Shown here: positions 1-13,140 of the stretch, in pieces | Layout: every line of letters begins with the position of its first letter | How positions within the stretch are numbered: position 1 is the stretch's first letter | Source of the DNA: Geosiphon pyriformis | Lineage: Eukaryota; Glomeromycota; Glomeromycetes; Archaeosporales; Geosiphonaceae | NCBI GenBank assembly: GCA_016748015.1 | Contig: JAAOMT010000602.1 | Coordinates: 1 to 64,000 of the forward strand | Length of the DNA stretch: 64,000 nucleotides | Reading direction: 5' to 3' | Program-made: the position numbers and the translations under genes | Notes under the pieces: generated by a model | Database searches by the model: none | What the model saw: only the letters and a program-made list of their open reading frames with translations | What the model was told of the DNA's origin: nothing

Positions 1-2600
1 ATGAAAATTTTGACTATATTTAGAACAACGTGAAAAGGAAGCTCATCTAATTAACTGAACGCATGATCTGCTAAAACTCAGCCATTGAAATTTTCGCTTT
101 ACCTCATGATAATATCAATAAAGCTAGTGTGAGTACTCTATAATTGCGTGCTACCAATTTTTAAGATGAATTTACATAGTTTGATTAGTGTAGAAAGATC
201 AACGATTTTTGGAAAATTGGCTTAAGACAGATAAAATTTTAGCAATCCCTTTCTATGAATAATAGTGAATACTCATTAGTGTTCTAGAAATATTATACAC
301 TCTCTTCAAATCATACATAGGTGAATTTAGGTTTTATATCGAGGATATTATAAGGTTAAAATCTAAAAATCAAGTAAAAGAACGAGGTTATCTATAAAAT
401 AGGAGTGATATTAATTTAAATCTCGAGTCTTATCACTAAGCATTGAAAAGCTGATATCAAAAATGGTTAATATTGTACTGCCATGCCATTGAGAATAAAA
501 ACATCTTTAGGTTAATTGAGAAATTTTTCAAAGAAAAAATCACTCTTTGAAATGATTAACTATATTTTTGACATGGATATGGCTAAATTAGTATTATATT
601 TCCACTGTTATTTCCCGAAATCAAAAAAGGTCATTGTTTCCCACTAAATGCATATATATGCTTATAATTCTAACCAATAGATCTACAATTATTCATGTTT
701 AAATGAAATTTAATTTTGCGAATTCTCAAAGTATAGCTAAAAAGAATAGATAAGGGAACTCACCGTTTTACAAATATCCCCTGTTGCAAACTGAAGATTT
801 ACACTAGATAGTTATTAGAGTATTCGATATTGACGACTAATTAATTAATTTATCTTTCTCACATGTGAGGAGCCATGCTTAAAGCCATGTTTAAGCTCCG
901 TTCATACAGATTACTAATTATGCTATACATCTTAAGTTACAAATCAGTTGATTTTTAAGATGAGCTGCGAACATTCTTTGTTATTACCAATTTATAAGGG
1001 AAACCCTGCATCAAAAAGAAAGAAAAAGATAAATTTATTGAGTTATTAGGGATCATTATAAAATGGACTAATATAAAATGATAGCTTTTTAAAAAGGTTA
1101 CAAAAGATATGAAACTGGTTTTTCCCCCTTGTATTGCCTAAAAATAATAGCACTTTTGGGTTTTAGTAAGTATGTGGAAGTAGAAGATTAATGTAAGGAT
1201 AAGCTAGTTCAAAGCTAATCGTAATATTATAGAATAAGCTAGAGAAACGTTTCTTTAACTCTCATACTTTTGTAAAATTTATTTGGATAATCTTTCTAAA
1301 AGAAGAAGGAGATCTAACTCAATAGTTAGTCTTTAACCTAGAAATTCATATCTTTTTATTTATAAAAAAAAATTTCAATAATATTATTTAATTAAAATTA
1401 ATAATAATTATTTTAAATGATAATACTGTTGCTAAACTTTAAATTTAATAATCGGTGTATCTATTTTGAAATGAATGAGAGAGAAAATGGAATAAAATCC
1501 TCTTGATATGTAAATAAAAATTATTATTAATTTTTATATAGCATTTTTTGAAGATAAGCTTTAAAAGATTAGAAATAATAAAAAAATAAAACTTGAAGCA
1601 ATAGTTATACAGAGAAATCAAATGTAATAAATGTCTATAAAATATAAATAAAATATATATAAATTTGCACAAATTATTCAAATTGTTCACAAAGTTATGT
1701 TTTTTACTCCTTAAGTAATAAATAAAAATATAACATCGTTTTAATGGCATTCTGAATTAGAAATGTTGTTCTTTTAAGAGAAAGCTCTTAATATTCAATG
1801 TTTGAATTTCTATCATTCTATCATGTGTGCATCATTTATAAATAGTCCCGGTGAATATAGTTTGATATTAATATTTAAAATCAAGTAATAGGGACGATGA
1901 ATGAAAATTCTCTAACATAATATTGCATTTCTATTCATTTTGCTATTCTTATCCACGCAATATCGAAAATTATATTTCCGTCACTATTTCCTATTCAACT
2001 ACCGTGATATTCTATTAACTTCTTTTGCATAAGAGTTTTGAGATGATCCGATTAAAGATCTTAAAAGGGATCAAAAATTTAATGCGAAAACCTTTCTAAA
2101 GTTTAGAAATTTAAATTATTTTTTTGGGAGTTAGAAAATTCTATGTTAATCAAAGCCGAATTCTTTGTTCCGTAGAAATTCTCAAAATTAAAATTCCGAG
2201 CTTAAATCTAGAAGTTTCCAATAACTTTTAAAGCTATATCTACTCTTTTTAAACCTGAATAAATAATTTTTGTGTTGGCATTCATTTTTATGAATTAAAT
2301 ATATATTTTATGTTTCTTTATAATTTCTTTCTTTTTATTAAGCACTATCTAATCGACTCTAGTCTTTCAACTAGTAAATTAACTGTCATCAAACAACTAT
2401 TTCCTGGACGATATCTCGAATAATTATTCACTACTTGCTACCGAAATTTCTATCGAACGAATAGCTTATATAGTTTAGAGGCTTCTTATATTATTCAGAG
2501 TTTAATAACGATTAATTTAATTTAGAAGATAACAATCAATTTCTAAAAAACTAACCGATTGCTAGCAGAGGATTTTTAGTAAGTTATTTGCTAATTTATC
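1..2600. other. Gene-poor intergenic sequence
   Basis: Moderately AT-rich DNA of mixed complexity with no open frame that looks coding on either strand. A lysine/asparagine-rich stretch near 2,040-2,130 is interrupted by stops. I see no RNA gene, transposon end or tandem repeat here. Confidence 0.5.
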
Positions 2601-2605
2601 CTGAT

Positions 2606-3150
2606 CTTTTTTATAATATTATTCACTTTAAATATTGAAGATTTTAATCTTTCTAAATTTACTTGCAATGATATTATCTATATTTCTAAGAAATATCGAG
2701 AGAGCAATAGCCAACAAACATTAGTTACTTTGTACATGTATAAAGATAGAACGGATTTTATAAATTTAGTATCAGTAGCTTTATCCGATGTTTGTCAAAA
2801 AGGAACTTCACTCAATCTTACCTTTCCCTGCAACACACTCTCAAATCGCTCCAATGCCTATTAATTAAAAATCTTTATCTGTACCTTTATTTAACCATGT
2901 GTTGGAAACTTGTCGTTTACTAACGCTACAAATAAGGTGGTCAATATTTATGGGTTGCCTAAGGCTTTATATAATTCAACTGCTGCTAAAACCTATCCAA
3001 GATACTTTGGAGAAGTTCATTATGTATTACCTTAAAACAGGAGTTATGAAATTAAAGTGAAATATTTGTCAGCCAAATTTGTATTTTTGCCCGAATTTCA
3101 TATTCGCCTTTTAATTTTGCTCTTTTTTTTATTACTTTAGAAATTTTTTT
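2606..3150 (+). pseudogene. Decayed gene fragment, glycosylation-rich frame broken only by TAA
   Basis: One frame reads protein-like for roughly 170 codons, from a segment containing NIEDFNLSKFTCND to KYLSAKFVFLPEF. It is interrupted only at three TAA codons, at about 2,862, 2,895 and 3,033. The text is ordinary protein rather than AT noise: it includes KALYNSTAAKTYPRYFGE, several cysteines and at least six N-x-S/T sequons, suggesting an extracellular or lumenal domain. Each TAA could be a former CAA (Gln) hit by a C-to-T change. A donor-like GTAAGT lies just upstream at about 2,580. I do not recognise the family. It could also be a chance open stretch, but length and composition argue against that. 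Confidence 0.35.
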
Positions 3151-3159
3151 GGCTTTATT

Positions 3160-4390
3160 TTGGTGTTATCATGGATACTTATTAAACTTAAATATAATTA
3201 TCATTTTCTCATTCACAATTAAAATCCTAAATGAAATCTATTAGTATCACTTCTAATAGGTCATAAATAAAGTTTTATAACGTTGAAATTTTTTGCAGAA
3301 TTTTCAAATTTCATTCAGTTAGAATATTTATATTTTCTATTTAATTTTTGATAAACAAGGTTTCAAATTGCTTAAAAATCATTATAAAGTGATTAAAAAA
3401 ATTTATATTGACAAAAAAGTTAAAATAATAAATATATATGTGAAGTGCTAACTAATAAATATCGTCTTTCTAAGATTTTTATCTTTTAATTTTAGAATCT
3501 TTAATAGCAAACCAATCTATAGGATTGGAAAAGAAGACTTAGGAATCTGAATGAATACTCATGAATACAATTTTTTTCCAAATAGAAATAGTTCTCAAGA
3601 ATAAAAGTCTTGCGTAAATTTACTTCATTTTCAAAATTCCTTGAGTCATATTTTTAATTACTATAGTTCGCATTTTTTTCAAAGCCTGAAATAAAAAAAA
3701 ACGACTATTTTTAATTCATATGAATATAATTCAAGAAATTTTTTCTTTTATCAAGAATTTCCTTCAGATTTCTATTATTTTATTTTTCCGAACCCATTGT
3801 CTTTTAAAAGAAAGAATATTCAGTGAGAATAGCAAGTGCAGATTTGGGCCAACGAATTTTATTGATTAATTAGTTCATTTTTTCGCAAGCTCTTATTAGG
3901 AATTACTAATTAAAATACCTTTTTACTGCAACTAAAAATATTTATAAGTAATGGTTCGGAAATAATGGAAATTACCTTCTTTTCTAAATATTAGTTGGAA
4001 TTACACAAAGTAGAAGTTATATTTTGCTTCCAAAGCTATACTAAATTTGATACTATAAAGAGAGAAATAATTTTAGATATGCTCAGAAAAACGTGCATTG
4101 ATTGTCAAGTTTGGTTATTAATATTAATTTTTTATTTTAAAATTAATTTATTTCTCTTTAAACCTCACAAATAATAGCACTCAATGAGTTTTTGCAAAGA
4201 TACTTTGATTAAAGCTATGGTAATAGGGCTCCAAATTTGATTTACAAAGCGTTAAGACAAAGAATGACATAATTGCTGTTCATTCATACCTTTTATAGAT
4301 TCATAAATCTGTTATTTTATGTTCATCAAGCTCCATTACATAACGATACGAATTCATTTTTAAATAAACATCCCAAAGGACTAAACACTT
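3160..4390. other. Intergenic sequence, no feature seen
   Basis: AT-rich sequence with homopolymer A/T runs and no convincing coding frame, repeat or RNA gene. Confidence 0.4.
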
Positions 4391-4441
4391 GGACAATAAA
4401 GTGCATGCATTTTAGTAAGTCTACAGCACTTTATTGGGTTA
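4390..4441. repeat. Short inverted repeat next to transposase fragment
   Basis: The arm ACAATAAAGTGC and its near-perfect complement GCACTTTATTGGGT are separated by about 20 bases. The hairpin lies some 170 bp upstream of the Tc1/mariner fragment and may be a remnant of an element end. It may also be coincidental. Confidence 0.35.
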
Positions 4442-4611
4442 TCAAAAATTGAATCACAACTCCAGAGCTATAACTTGCAAAAAAAGAAATTAATATAACC
4501 TTCATTGATATACAAGGGGAAATGAAAAAAAAAGGTTAAAATTAGTGTACACAAGGTGAGGGTAAATATATGGGTAAACTTTACTCACTGAAAAATAAAA
4601 AATTTTTGTAG

Positions 4612-4860
4612 TGGCCAAAAATCGTAAAAATTTTGACTGGTATCGAGTTGTATTTTCAGACGAAAGCGGTCTAAACCAAACAAGATTAAGATTTTGGCAG
4701 TTTCCTGGACAAAAGAATATTATTCCGGTCCATTAAAGGTCGATTTATGGGGCTGTTTTACAAATTTGGGTTTGGTGAACTGTTTAGCTTCTAACGCAAT
4801 CTCAATGCTGATTTTATGATTACAATATACGAATGGAATCTTCTTCAAGCTGATAATTAT
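4612..4860 (+). mobile_element. Tc1/mariner-like transposase fragment (degenerate)
   Basis: A reading frame with DWYRVVFSDESGLNQ, then RFWQFPGQKN, matches the 'W..v.FSDES......rvWr..g' block around the first catalytic Asp (DE at about 4,659) of Tc1/mariner DDE transposases. A TAA and a frameshift follow at about 4,730. The neighbouring frame then continues with VDLWGCFTNLGLVN, the family's 'vmvWGcfs..G' block. Neither the N-terminal helix-turn-helix nor the second and third acidic residues can be found, so this is a dead internal fragment. The AT-rich block begins immediately after it. Confidence 0.7.
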
Positions 4861-7269
4861 TAAAATAATTAAAAAAAATGAACAATTAAAATATATTTTT
4901 AGTAATATATTTCAATTATCAAATATGAGATTAAATCAAAATTCGTAAGTTTATTACAATGTAAATCAAAAAAATATTGAAAAAATAAAAACTTATATTT
5001 TAAAAAAATATTTTATTTAATAAATTTTTATTTAAAAACGGGTGACTAGTCAGAACATATTCATGTTTCTTGTGCAAAGATACTATACTCAATGAAGCAA
5101 ATAAAAATAATGATAATCTTAATATTTTCAGATTTTTTAATAAAATATTAATATTTAAAACGAGTTTTTTAAATTTAATAAGTTTATTTTATTTTCTTAT
5201 AATATTGATAAAATTTTTTTTTATTTCTATTATAATAATTATATTTTATATAATTGATTTGAATTTAAAAGGACCTCTACTTCTTTAAAATTTTAGAGAA
5301 TTATTAAATTAACATTTATTTCCAAATCAAGTTTGTCTATAAAAAATCTTTGGCTATGGAAAAAGACTTGGTTTTAAAATATTAATTTTAAACATATAAC
5401 ATTTATTTAGATTGGAAAATGGTCATTATAGTTACTGTATTTTTATTAAGTCAATTAAATTGCAGTTTGATTAGTTTTTTAACAGAAGACTGTGGTTAAA
5501 TTTGTTGAATCAAGTTAAGCCAATTATATAGTTTTTTTGTGATCTATTCTGATTAAAAAAAAGACTATGTATTTTTAGAACAACAAATTATGTGTTAATA
5601 AAAATATGCATTATATATTATTGTATATTTTACTAATAAGCATTAATATTAATAATTTTGAGAATATTTGAAATTTCTGAATAGAAAAACTTGTATTATT
5701 AATAGGAATTTTGTAACTTATATAAGACACTAATATATAATAGTCTGTTTTAATAATAATAAATTATAGTTAAAATTACAATTGAATATCTATTTTAAAA
5801 AATTTAAATACTGTTTTAACATAAACCAGACTTGTTTTTTTCAAGTGTTTTTTTGTAGTTATTTTGATTATATATTTTTGAAATACAATTTTGTTAATGA
5901 TTTTTTTTAAAATTTAAAAAACACTAATTAAATAACACTAAATTAAGCTTTTATTAATTATTTAATAGCTTTTAATACTTAGTTGTAAACAATTATTAAA
6001 AGTTTAAACAAAAATAGTTTTGTTTTTGGTTTTTTATCTTAGTTCCAGTTTTCTTTTTAGTAGTTTTAATTGATTTAATGTTAAAAATAAATAGGCTCTA
6101 AAAAGTTTTAAGCTATTAATAAATTGATTAAACAAGTTTATTAGATACTTATAATCTAAAATAATAATAAACTTTAGCTTTTTTATTAGTTTATTCTTCT
6201 TTGTCAGTTTTATTTGGGTTTAGTTTTAAAAAAAGGGTTAAAATAGTTTTAAACATTTTTAAAAGTAAAATATTAACTAATATTAATTCAAAACTAATTA
6301 TCATAAAAAAGAAATTAAAATGTTTTTATAAACTTTTAAAAACGTTTTATTTAAATAGAATTTTTTAAGTGCTTATTTAAAGTTATTTAAAAACTCTTTT
6401 TAATAAATAGTATAATATAAATAATTTTACAGCACAGAATAATATTTGTAAATAAAATAAAAAACTGTTAGTTTGATTTTAATTATCACAAAAACTAAAG
6501 TTTTAAAAAGTTTTAAGTCTTGAATTAATAACAAGTTTAAAAGTATTAAGATTATTGTTTTGGAAAAAACATTGGCTATTTGGATTTAAATGTTGTTTTA
6601 ATTATTATAATTAATATTTTTAAACATATATGTAAAATTAAAAACATTTTTAAATGGCTTTTGGCTATTAGATTATTATATAGAAATTACTTTTAATGTT
6701 TATTATTAAACTTTATATTAAAAGTTTATTTGATAATTTTTTTGTTATTTTGAGTGGTAATTTTAACAAAAATAGTATTAAATACAGTATTAATTTGAAT
6801 ATATACAGAAATTTGGATATTTATAATGTTTTATTATGTTAAAATACTAACAATTTTTTCATATAAAGCAATTTTAAAAACATTTTTAAAACACTAAATT
6901 TTAATTTTAGTAAATATTTGTAAAAATTATTATAAAAAAAAAGTGTTTAATGTTTATAAGTTTATTAATAGAAATTACATGGTTGTTATTATTAACTAAA
7001 ATTTGATTTATTAATTAGCATAAAATTATTTTTATAATTCTTATTAATAATTAACTTATATTATTATTTTAATTTATTAAATATTACTATTTAATTAATA
7101 ATGTAATTTTATAATACCTAAGTATAACTAAATACAATAATCAAATTATGCAATATTTTAAACTATATAACATTCAAGAATTTGTCGAAGTATTTAAAAA
7201 TTTAATGAAATATTTAATAATTTACCAAAATAATTAATAATCTATAGAAATAACTTGTAGTTTGCCAAA

Positions 7270-7865
7270 ATATATCTTTAGTTTGCTAAAATATTAGCAA
7301 AGAAAAAAGTATTAGATTATAAAATAATACTATAATAAGTTATATAAAAAAAAAGTTTTTTTTTTAAGAAAATATATATTAGTTTAAAATTATTTTTCTA
7401 GTTATTAATTAATTATTACAAATTAAAATAAAATTTACTTTGAAAATCAAACTTCCTTTATAATTATTATTGTTTTAAATTTACAATTTTTAAATAAAAT
7501 TTTGAAATTATTTAGTTAATTATTTAGTTGATTTTAGATCTGAATCAAAAATATTTTATTTTATTTTATTTTATTGGGTAGCTTATAGTCAAGATTTTTT
7601 TTAGAACAATTGACTTTTATAGCAAAGTAACTACATATTATTAAGAAGCTTACAGAAAATAATTCTTGTAAAAAAGTTAACTTTTATTATAAAGTAATTA
7701 TACAAAATAATTAATATAAAATTGGCTATTTTATTATAAACCTAATTGCAATAATAAATCAAAATATAAAGAGATACTTTAAAGATAAATTAGCTTATTA
7801 AAAATTTATTAATAGCAAAATAGCATTAATAATATCTTTAAAAATAACTAAAATTCTTAATAACA
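7270..7865 (+). repeat. AT-rich repeat, copy 1
   Basis: Direct-repeat partner of 8,808-9,415. Order and spacing of shared phrases are conserved over about 600 bp with scattered transitions and short indels. Confidence 0.6.
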
Positions 7866-8807
7866 TTTGGTGTTTTCTTAAAATTAACATAATAACAAAC
7901 TATTAAAAATAATAAGTATATCTAACACAACAACTCTAAAGTATTATCAGTTGATTTATATACACTACAAGCAAAAATTTGAAATTTAAGACAGAATTAC
8001 AGTTGTAAAAAAAACTCTTTACTAATATATTAAAAATAGAATTAACAATTATTTTTTTGAAAATTACAACATTACAGAAGTCAAACAAAATCTTCTTGAT
8101 AATCTAATTTATTATTTTAATGTAAAAATTAAAACTATTAATATTAATACTTATTTAATCTATTTTCAAAAACTTAATTAAGATATTACCAAATTTTGTA
8201 AAAAAAATATCTAGTTAATCTTAATTTTTTTTTAACTTAAAGTTTTAATCAAAAACTAATAATATAAAAAATAAAAAAACATTTTAACTTAACCAAATAA
8301 CTTATAACATATTTAAAATTACTATTAAACATTTGTAAACACTTAAACAAAGAATCAATATTAAACTATTACTTTTAATTACACTTTTTTTAACTTTATT
8401 GGTTTAAGTTCAAATATTTAACTTATTACTTATTTGTTTTTTAAGATTAAAGATTTTACATTACTAAAAATTTTAGCTCAACAGTAAGAATTAATTTATA
8501 TCAATACTAATTTTTTTATTTATTTAAAAAAAACCAAAATAAGTACCTAAAAAGTTTAACAAACAAAAAAAAAATTTTGAATTTATTAAAAAAGAAAAAA
8601 AAACCAAAAAAAAACAACAAAAAAATAGCAACTGTTATTACAAAAGTGTTTTTTTAATATATTAATTATTAATACTTCTGATTTAAATATAATTAATTTT
8701 TTGTGAGTTTTTTAATTTTGGTTTTATAATAATATTATGTTAAAAACTTTTTTATTATTGTTAGAGTTTTTTCTATTATTTTTGAAATTGTTTATTTTTA
8801 ATTTGTC

Positions 8808-9415
8808 AAAATATTAATAAAAAAAAGTATTAAATTATAGAATAGTATTATAATAAGTTGTATAAAAAAAAATTTTTTTTTTTAAAGAAAATATCTAATT
8901 TTTAATTAACTATTACAAATAAAAATAAAATTTATTTTAAAAACCAAACTTTTTTTATAATTATTATTCCTTTAAAATTTACAATTTCTAACTAAAATTT
9001 TGAAATTAATGACTATTAATTTTAATAATTACTTAGTCAATTTTAAATTTAAACTAAAAATATTTTTTTTATATTCCTTTTTATTTTAATTTTTTTTATA
9101 TTATTAAATAATTTATAGTCAAGATTTTTTGTATAAAAGTTAACTTTTACAGCAAAGTAATTACATATTATTAAAGTACTTACAGGCAAAAATTTTTGTA
9201 AAAAAGTTAACTTTTACTATAAAATAACTATACAAAATAATTGGTATAAAATTGGTTATTTTATTATAAACTCAATAACAACAATAATTTAAAGTATAGA
9301 AAGATACTTTAAAGATAAATTAGCTTATTAAAGCTTTTTTAATTTCTATTAATTATAGAATTAATAACAAAATAACATTAACCACATCTCTAAAAATAAC
9401 TAAAATTTTTAATAA
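8808..9415 (+). repeat. AT-rich repeat, copy 2
   Basis: Diverged direct copy of 7,270-7,865. A third, shorter and more diverged relative starts near 11,690. Confidence 0.6.
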
Positions 9416-11479
9416 TACTGTTTTAGTATTTATTAATTAAAATAAATTATTAAATATTAAGATTAATTAGTTTGCAAGTAAATCAATAAAAATTAATACA
9501 AATTAATAAATTGGATTTAAAAAACTTTTTTGGTTAAAATTTTGAATTTTATAACTTAGTTTGAAGTTTACAAGTATAAAAAATATAAATAACATACAAA
9601 ATTCGTTAAAAAATGGTTTATTAATTTTTTTAGTTGTTTAAAACCAAATCTGCCAATAATTCTAAAATTAAAAATATTAATAAAAATTATAGTATTTATA
9701 ATGTTTAAAAGTTTTTTCACAAAGTTTTTTTTTAATTTATCTGATTATAAATAATAATAATATTCTAAATTTTGTTAAGATTAAATTAAAGATTAATAAA
9801 ATTAAAACAAACTAAAATATAAAAACACAAAGTATTTATTTTTATGCCAAGTATTTAGTTGTTTTAGTCTGTTTTTTTTTAATTTTATTAAATATTTTGA
9901 AAAATGGTTTTGAATTTTCTTAAAAAAAAGACTATTAAATTCTGTAAAATATTTAATAAGTTTTAGAAATACTATAATTAATTTGTTTTGAATATGGTTT
10001 AAAATTTTTTGAATAAGTATTTGACTTGTTAAAAATATTAGATTCTTAAAAAAAATCTTAATTTCTAAGATTGTTAAGTTTTATAAATAAGAAAAAGTTT
10101 TTACAAATACAATATTAATTAAAATTATAAGAAATATTTTGTTTAAGATTTTATCAGATTATATATTTGTAACTTGTAAATTAAACAATATTTTTTAAGA
10201 TAATAATTTTTTGGTATCTTAATTTAAATTTCTATATTTACTTTTGGTTTTATAATTAAGAATGTTTTAAAAAATATTAAAAAATTTAATTGGTTTTGCA
10301 AGACATAAAAAAAGCTTAAAATTTAATAATTAAAAAAAAGCTTATAAAAAATTAAAATAAATTATGCTTAATTTTGGACTTATAAATAAATACTAGGTAC
10401 ATTATAATTTGGATTAAAAAAAAGTAATTTTTTCTCTTTTATAAAGAATTTTTTTTAGATTAATAATATATATTAGTAAACAATAGGAAAACTATAACTA
10501 TTTTTATTAATTACAGAGTTAAAAATGTATTTTTTTAAAAAAAAACTGTTTATTTTAGTTGCGAAGTTTCAAAAGTCTATTATTATTTGGAAATTTTTTA
10601 TTAAAGAAAAAATTAAGTATGCTTAATTTAAAAAAACTAATTCTGATATTATGTTTTTTGTTAACAAAGTGTTTAAAAAAGTGGTAGTTTTGTAATTTAT
10701 TTTTGTTTTTAAAAAAATTTGTAAAAAATAAAATAAATTAATTAGAAAGAAATTAAATTTAAGTCTTAACTGTTTAAAAATATTTTTAATGATACTTGGT
10801 ATTTTTTTTACTTTATTATTTAATTTTTAAATTTATAAATAGAAATTATGTTATTTATTGTATTATTTTATAAAACTTTTTGATTATTTTGTTAATAATT
10901 TTCTAACAACGATTATTTTTTATCAATATTTGTTTTAATGCTTTATTTTTATAATAACATATTAATATCTGTTATTATTAGTAAAAAAATTTATTTTAAG
11001 ATAGTTAGATTTTTAAAAAAATTTGAAATTATATTTGTAAATTAATTATAAAACAAAAAATTAGCTTTATTTACCTAAATTATTTTTTATTACTAAAAAA
11101 ACTAAATTTAAAAGGTTTAATACTGTATTAATTTAGAAATATTGTTGTTTATTTTTATAATTTTTTAATATTATGCCAATTATTTCTGGTTGTTAATATT
11201 CTATTTGTATTGGTAAGAAATGTTTAAAAGTTGATCAAATTTGTTTTTATAATATTTAATTTATATAATTTAAGTTGTCTTAAATTTATAATATATATAG
11301 ATAATTTGTAAAAATTTTTGGTTTTTTTAAGTAATTAAAAAAACTGTTGTTTTTTTGTTAATTAACTTTAAATATAAAAATAAATATATATAATATTATA
11401 TTATTAATACTAATTGAGCTTTAGAGTATTTTTTTTGTATTTTAATATGTATTGATATTTATATATTATTATTAAACAA

Positions 11480-11990
11480 ATATTTATTCATTAATTAACA
11501 TAAAATTACATTTAAAATTCTTATTATTAATTATATAGAAATAATTTAATTTTATTACTTATTATTTAATTAATAATTCAATTTATATATTATACAAATA
11601 TAATAAATATAATAATTAAATTATATAATATTCTAATGTAATATTTAAAATTTGTCAAAATATTTAAAATATTCAATAATTTATTAAAATAACTTGTAAT
11701 TTGCCAAAATGTATAATTTAATTTTTAAAAAATTTATAGAAATATTAATAAAAATACTAAACTTAAAATAATACTATAATTAAATATATAAATTTTTTTT
11801 TTAAAAAAATGTATTAAACAATAAATTAATTAATAAATTACTACAAATTAATAAAATAAATATCACTTTGAAAATTAAAACTTTCTTTATAATATACAAC
11901 TTTAAGAATTTATTAATTTTAATAAATAGTTTAATTATTCTAAATTTAAACAAAAAAACATTTTTTAAATAAAATTATTATTAAATAATT
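11480..11990 (+). repeat. AT-rich repeat, copy 3 (more diverged)
   Basis: Resembles 6,990-7,500: TTAATTAACATAAAATTA, then AACTTGTAATTTGCCAAAAT, occur in the same order as their counterparts. Divergence is higher and the 3' part is missing. Confidence 0.4.
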
Positions 11991-13140
11991 TAATAAAAAT
12001 TTTACAATTTTTATTAAAAATAAAATTAAAAGTAGTTTTTATTAATTAAAATAAGATTAAGAAACATTTTAATAATTTAAAAAATGAAATTGCAAATGTT
12101 TTGGCTAAATTGACTATAAAATTTAATTTTTTGTTATTAATTAGTATTAAAAAATTTTATTTTATAATTAAAAAATTTATTTATTTAAAAGCTTTTTTAT
12201 TTAATAAAAGTATTGTTAATTATATTAATATTTTATTAATAAAAACATTAATTAAAATAGATTTTTTATAATTTAATATCTTAATAGTAGTATTAAGTTT
12301 AATTTAACAAGTTATAATCTGTTGGTCTTTACAGATATATAATAAAAACTTTATATAAGTAATTATAAATTGTTATTAAAAAAAGATTATATAATTATAG
12401 TTAGATTATTTTGTTTTTTGTCATAAAGATAAAGCTATTAAAATATTGATTGATAAAAAAATATACTAGTATATAGTCTGTTAAATTTTGTATTATAACT
12501 TTTTTTTCTGTAATTTTTCAAACTCTTTTAATGTTTAAAGTATAAAAAAAGTTTATATAATAATGATCAAAGATTTTGTGTTTAGAACTTAAATCTTTAA
12601 AATAATTAATAAGTTGAATTGAATTGATATTGCTTTTATGATAATTGTTGATTTGATTCATAGTTTTATGTTGGCACATAGAAAGCTGATTTGGTTAAGC
12701 TTTGAACTAAATATAAAAGAAAGAATTTGGTTAATTATTAGAACCTTGTAATCTTTAATGTTAAAAAATTATCTTTTTTTGCTTAGTGATGTTTCAATTT
12801 ATAAAATTAATTTGGCCAGAAGAGTTATTTAAATTTTGGTTTTGTTAGAGAATTGTTTTTGGTCTCGAGTTTGTTTTTTGATTTGTTGTATTAAGTAGGG
12901 ATTGGATCACGCTTATTAATGCATAATAAAAAAAAAGCTTAAAATTTATTAAAACTTTATTTATTATGAATCCAATTTGAAGCTTTAGTTTATGATTAAT
13001 TATACATTCATGTTATGGCGACGAAATATCTTATAAACAAAAATGTTTTGTAATATTATTCTTTAAAATTGATTGTTTTATTTTAATTTCAAAACTAAAT
13101 CTTAATCTATAATATAGGAATAAATTTAAGAAATTCATTC

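Larger units (their letters stand above)
4870..12900. repeat. Extreme AT-rich block made of diverged repeat copies
   Basis: About 8 kb of A/T homopolymer-rich sequence with very few G or C and no coding frame beyond short AT-noise ORFs. It is not random. About 7,270-7,865 aligns by eye with about 8,808-9,415, sharing phrases such as TATAGTCAAGATTTTTT and AAAGATAAATTAGCTTATTA in the same order. About 6,990-7,300 and about 11,480-11,990 are a further related pair. The simplest reading is several copies of one transposon-derived repeat eroded by strong AT-directed mutation. The original element cannot be typed because no transposase or reverse-transcriptase motif survives. Confidence 0.6.

Noticed and set aside
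5070-5288. 72-codon frame of Ile/Phe/Leu/Asn
   Set aside because: Composition is what AT-rich noise gives; it lies in the AT-rich repeat block and has no splice or motif support.
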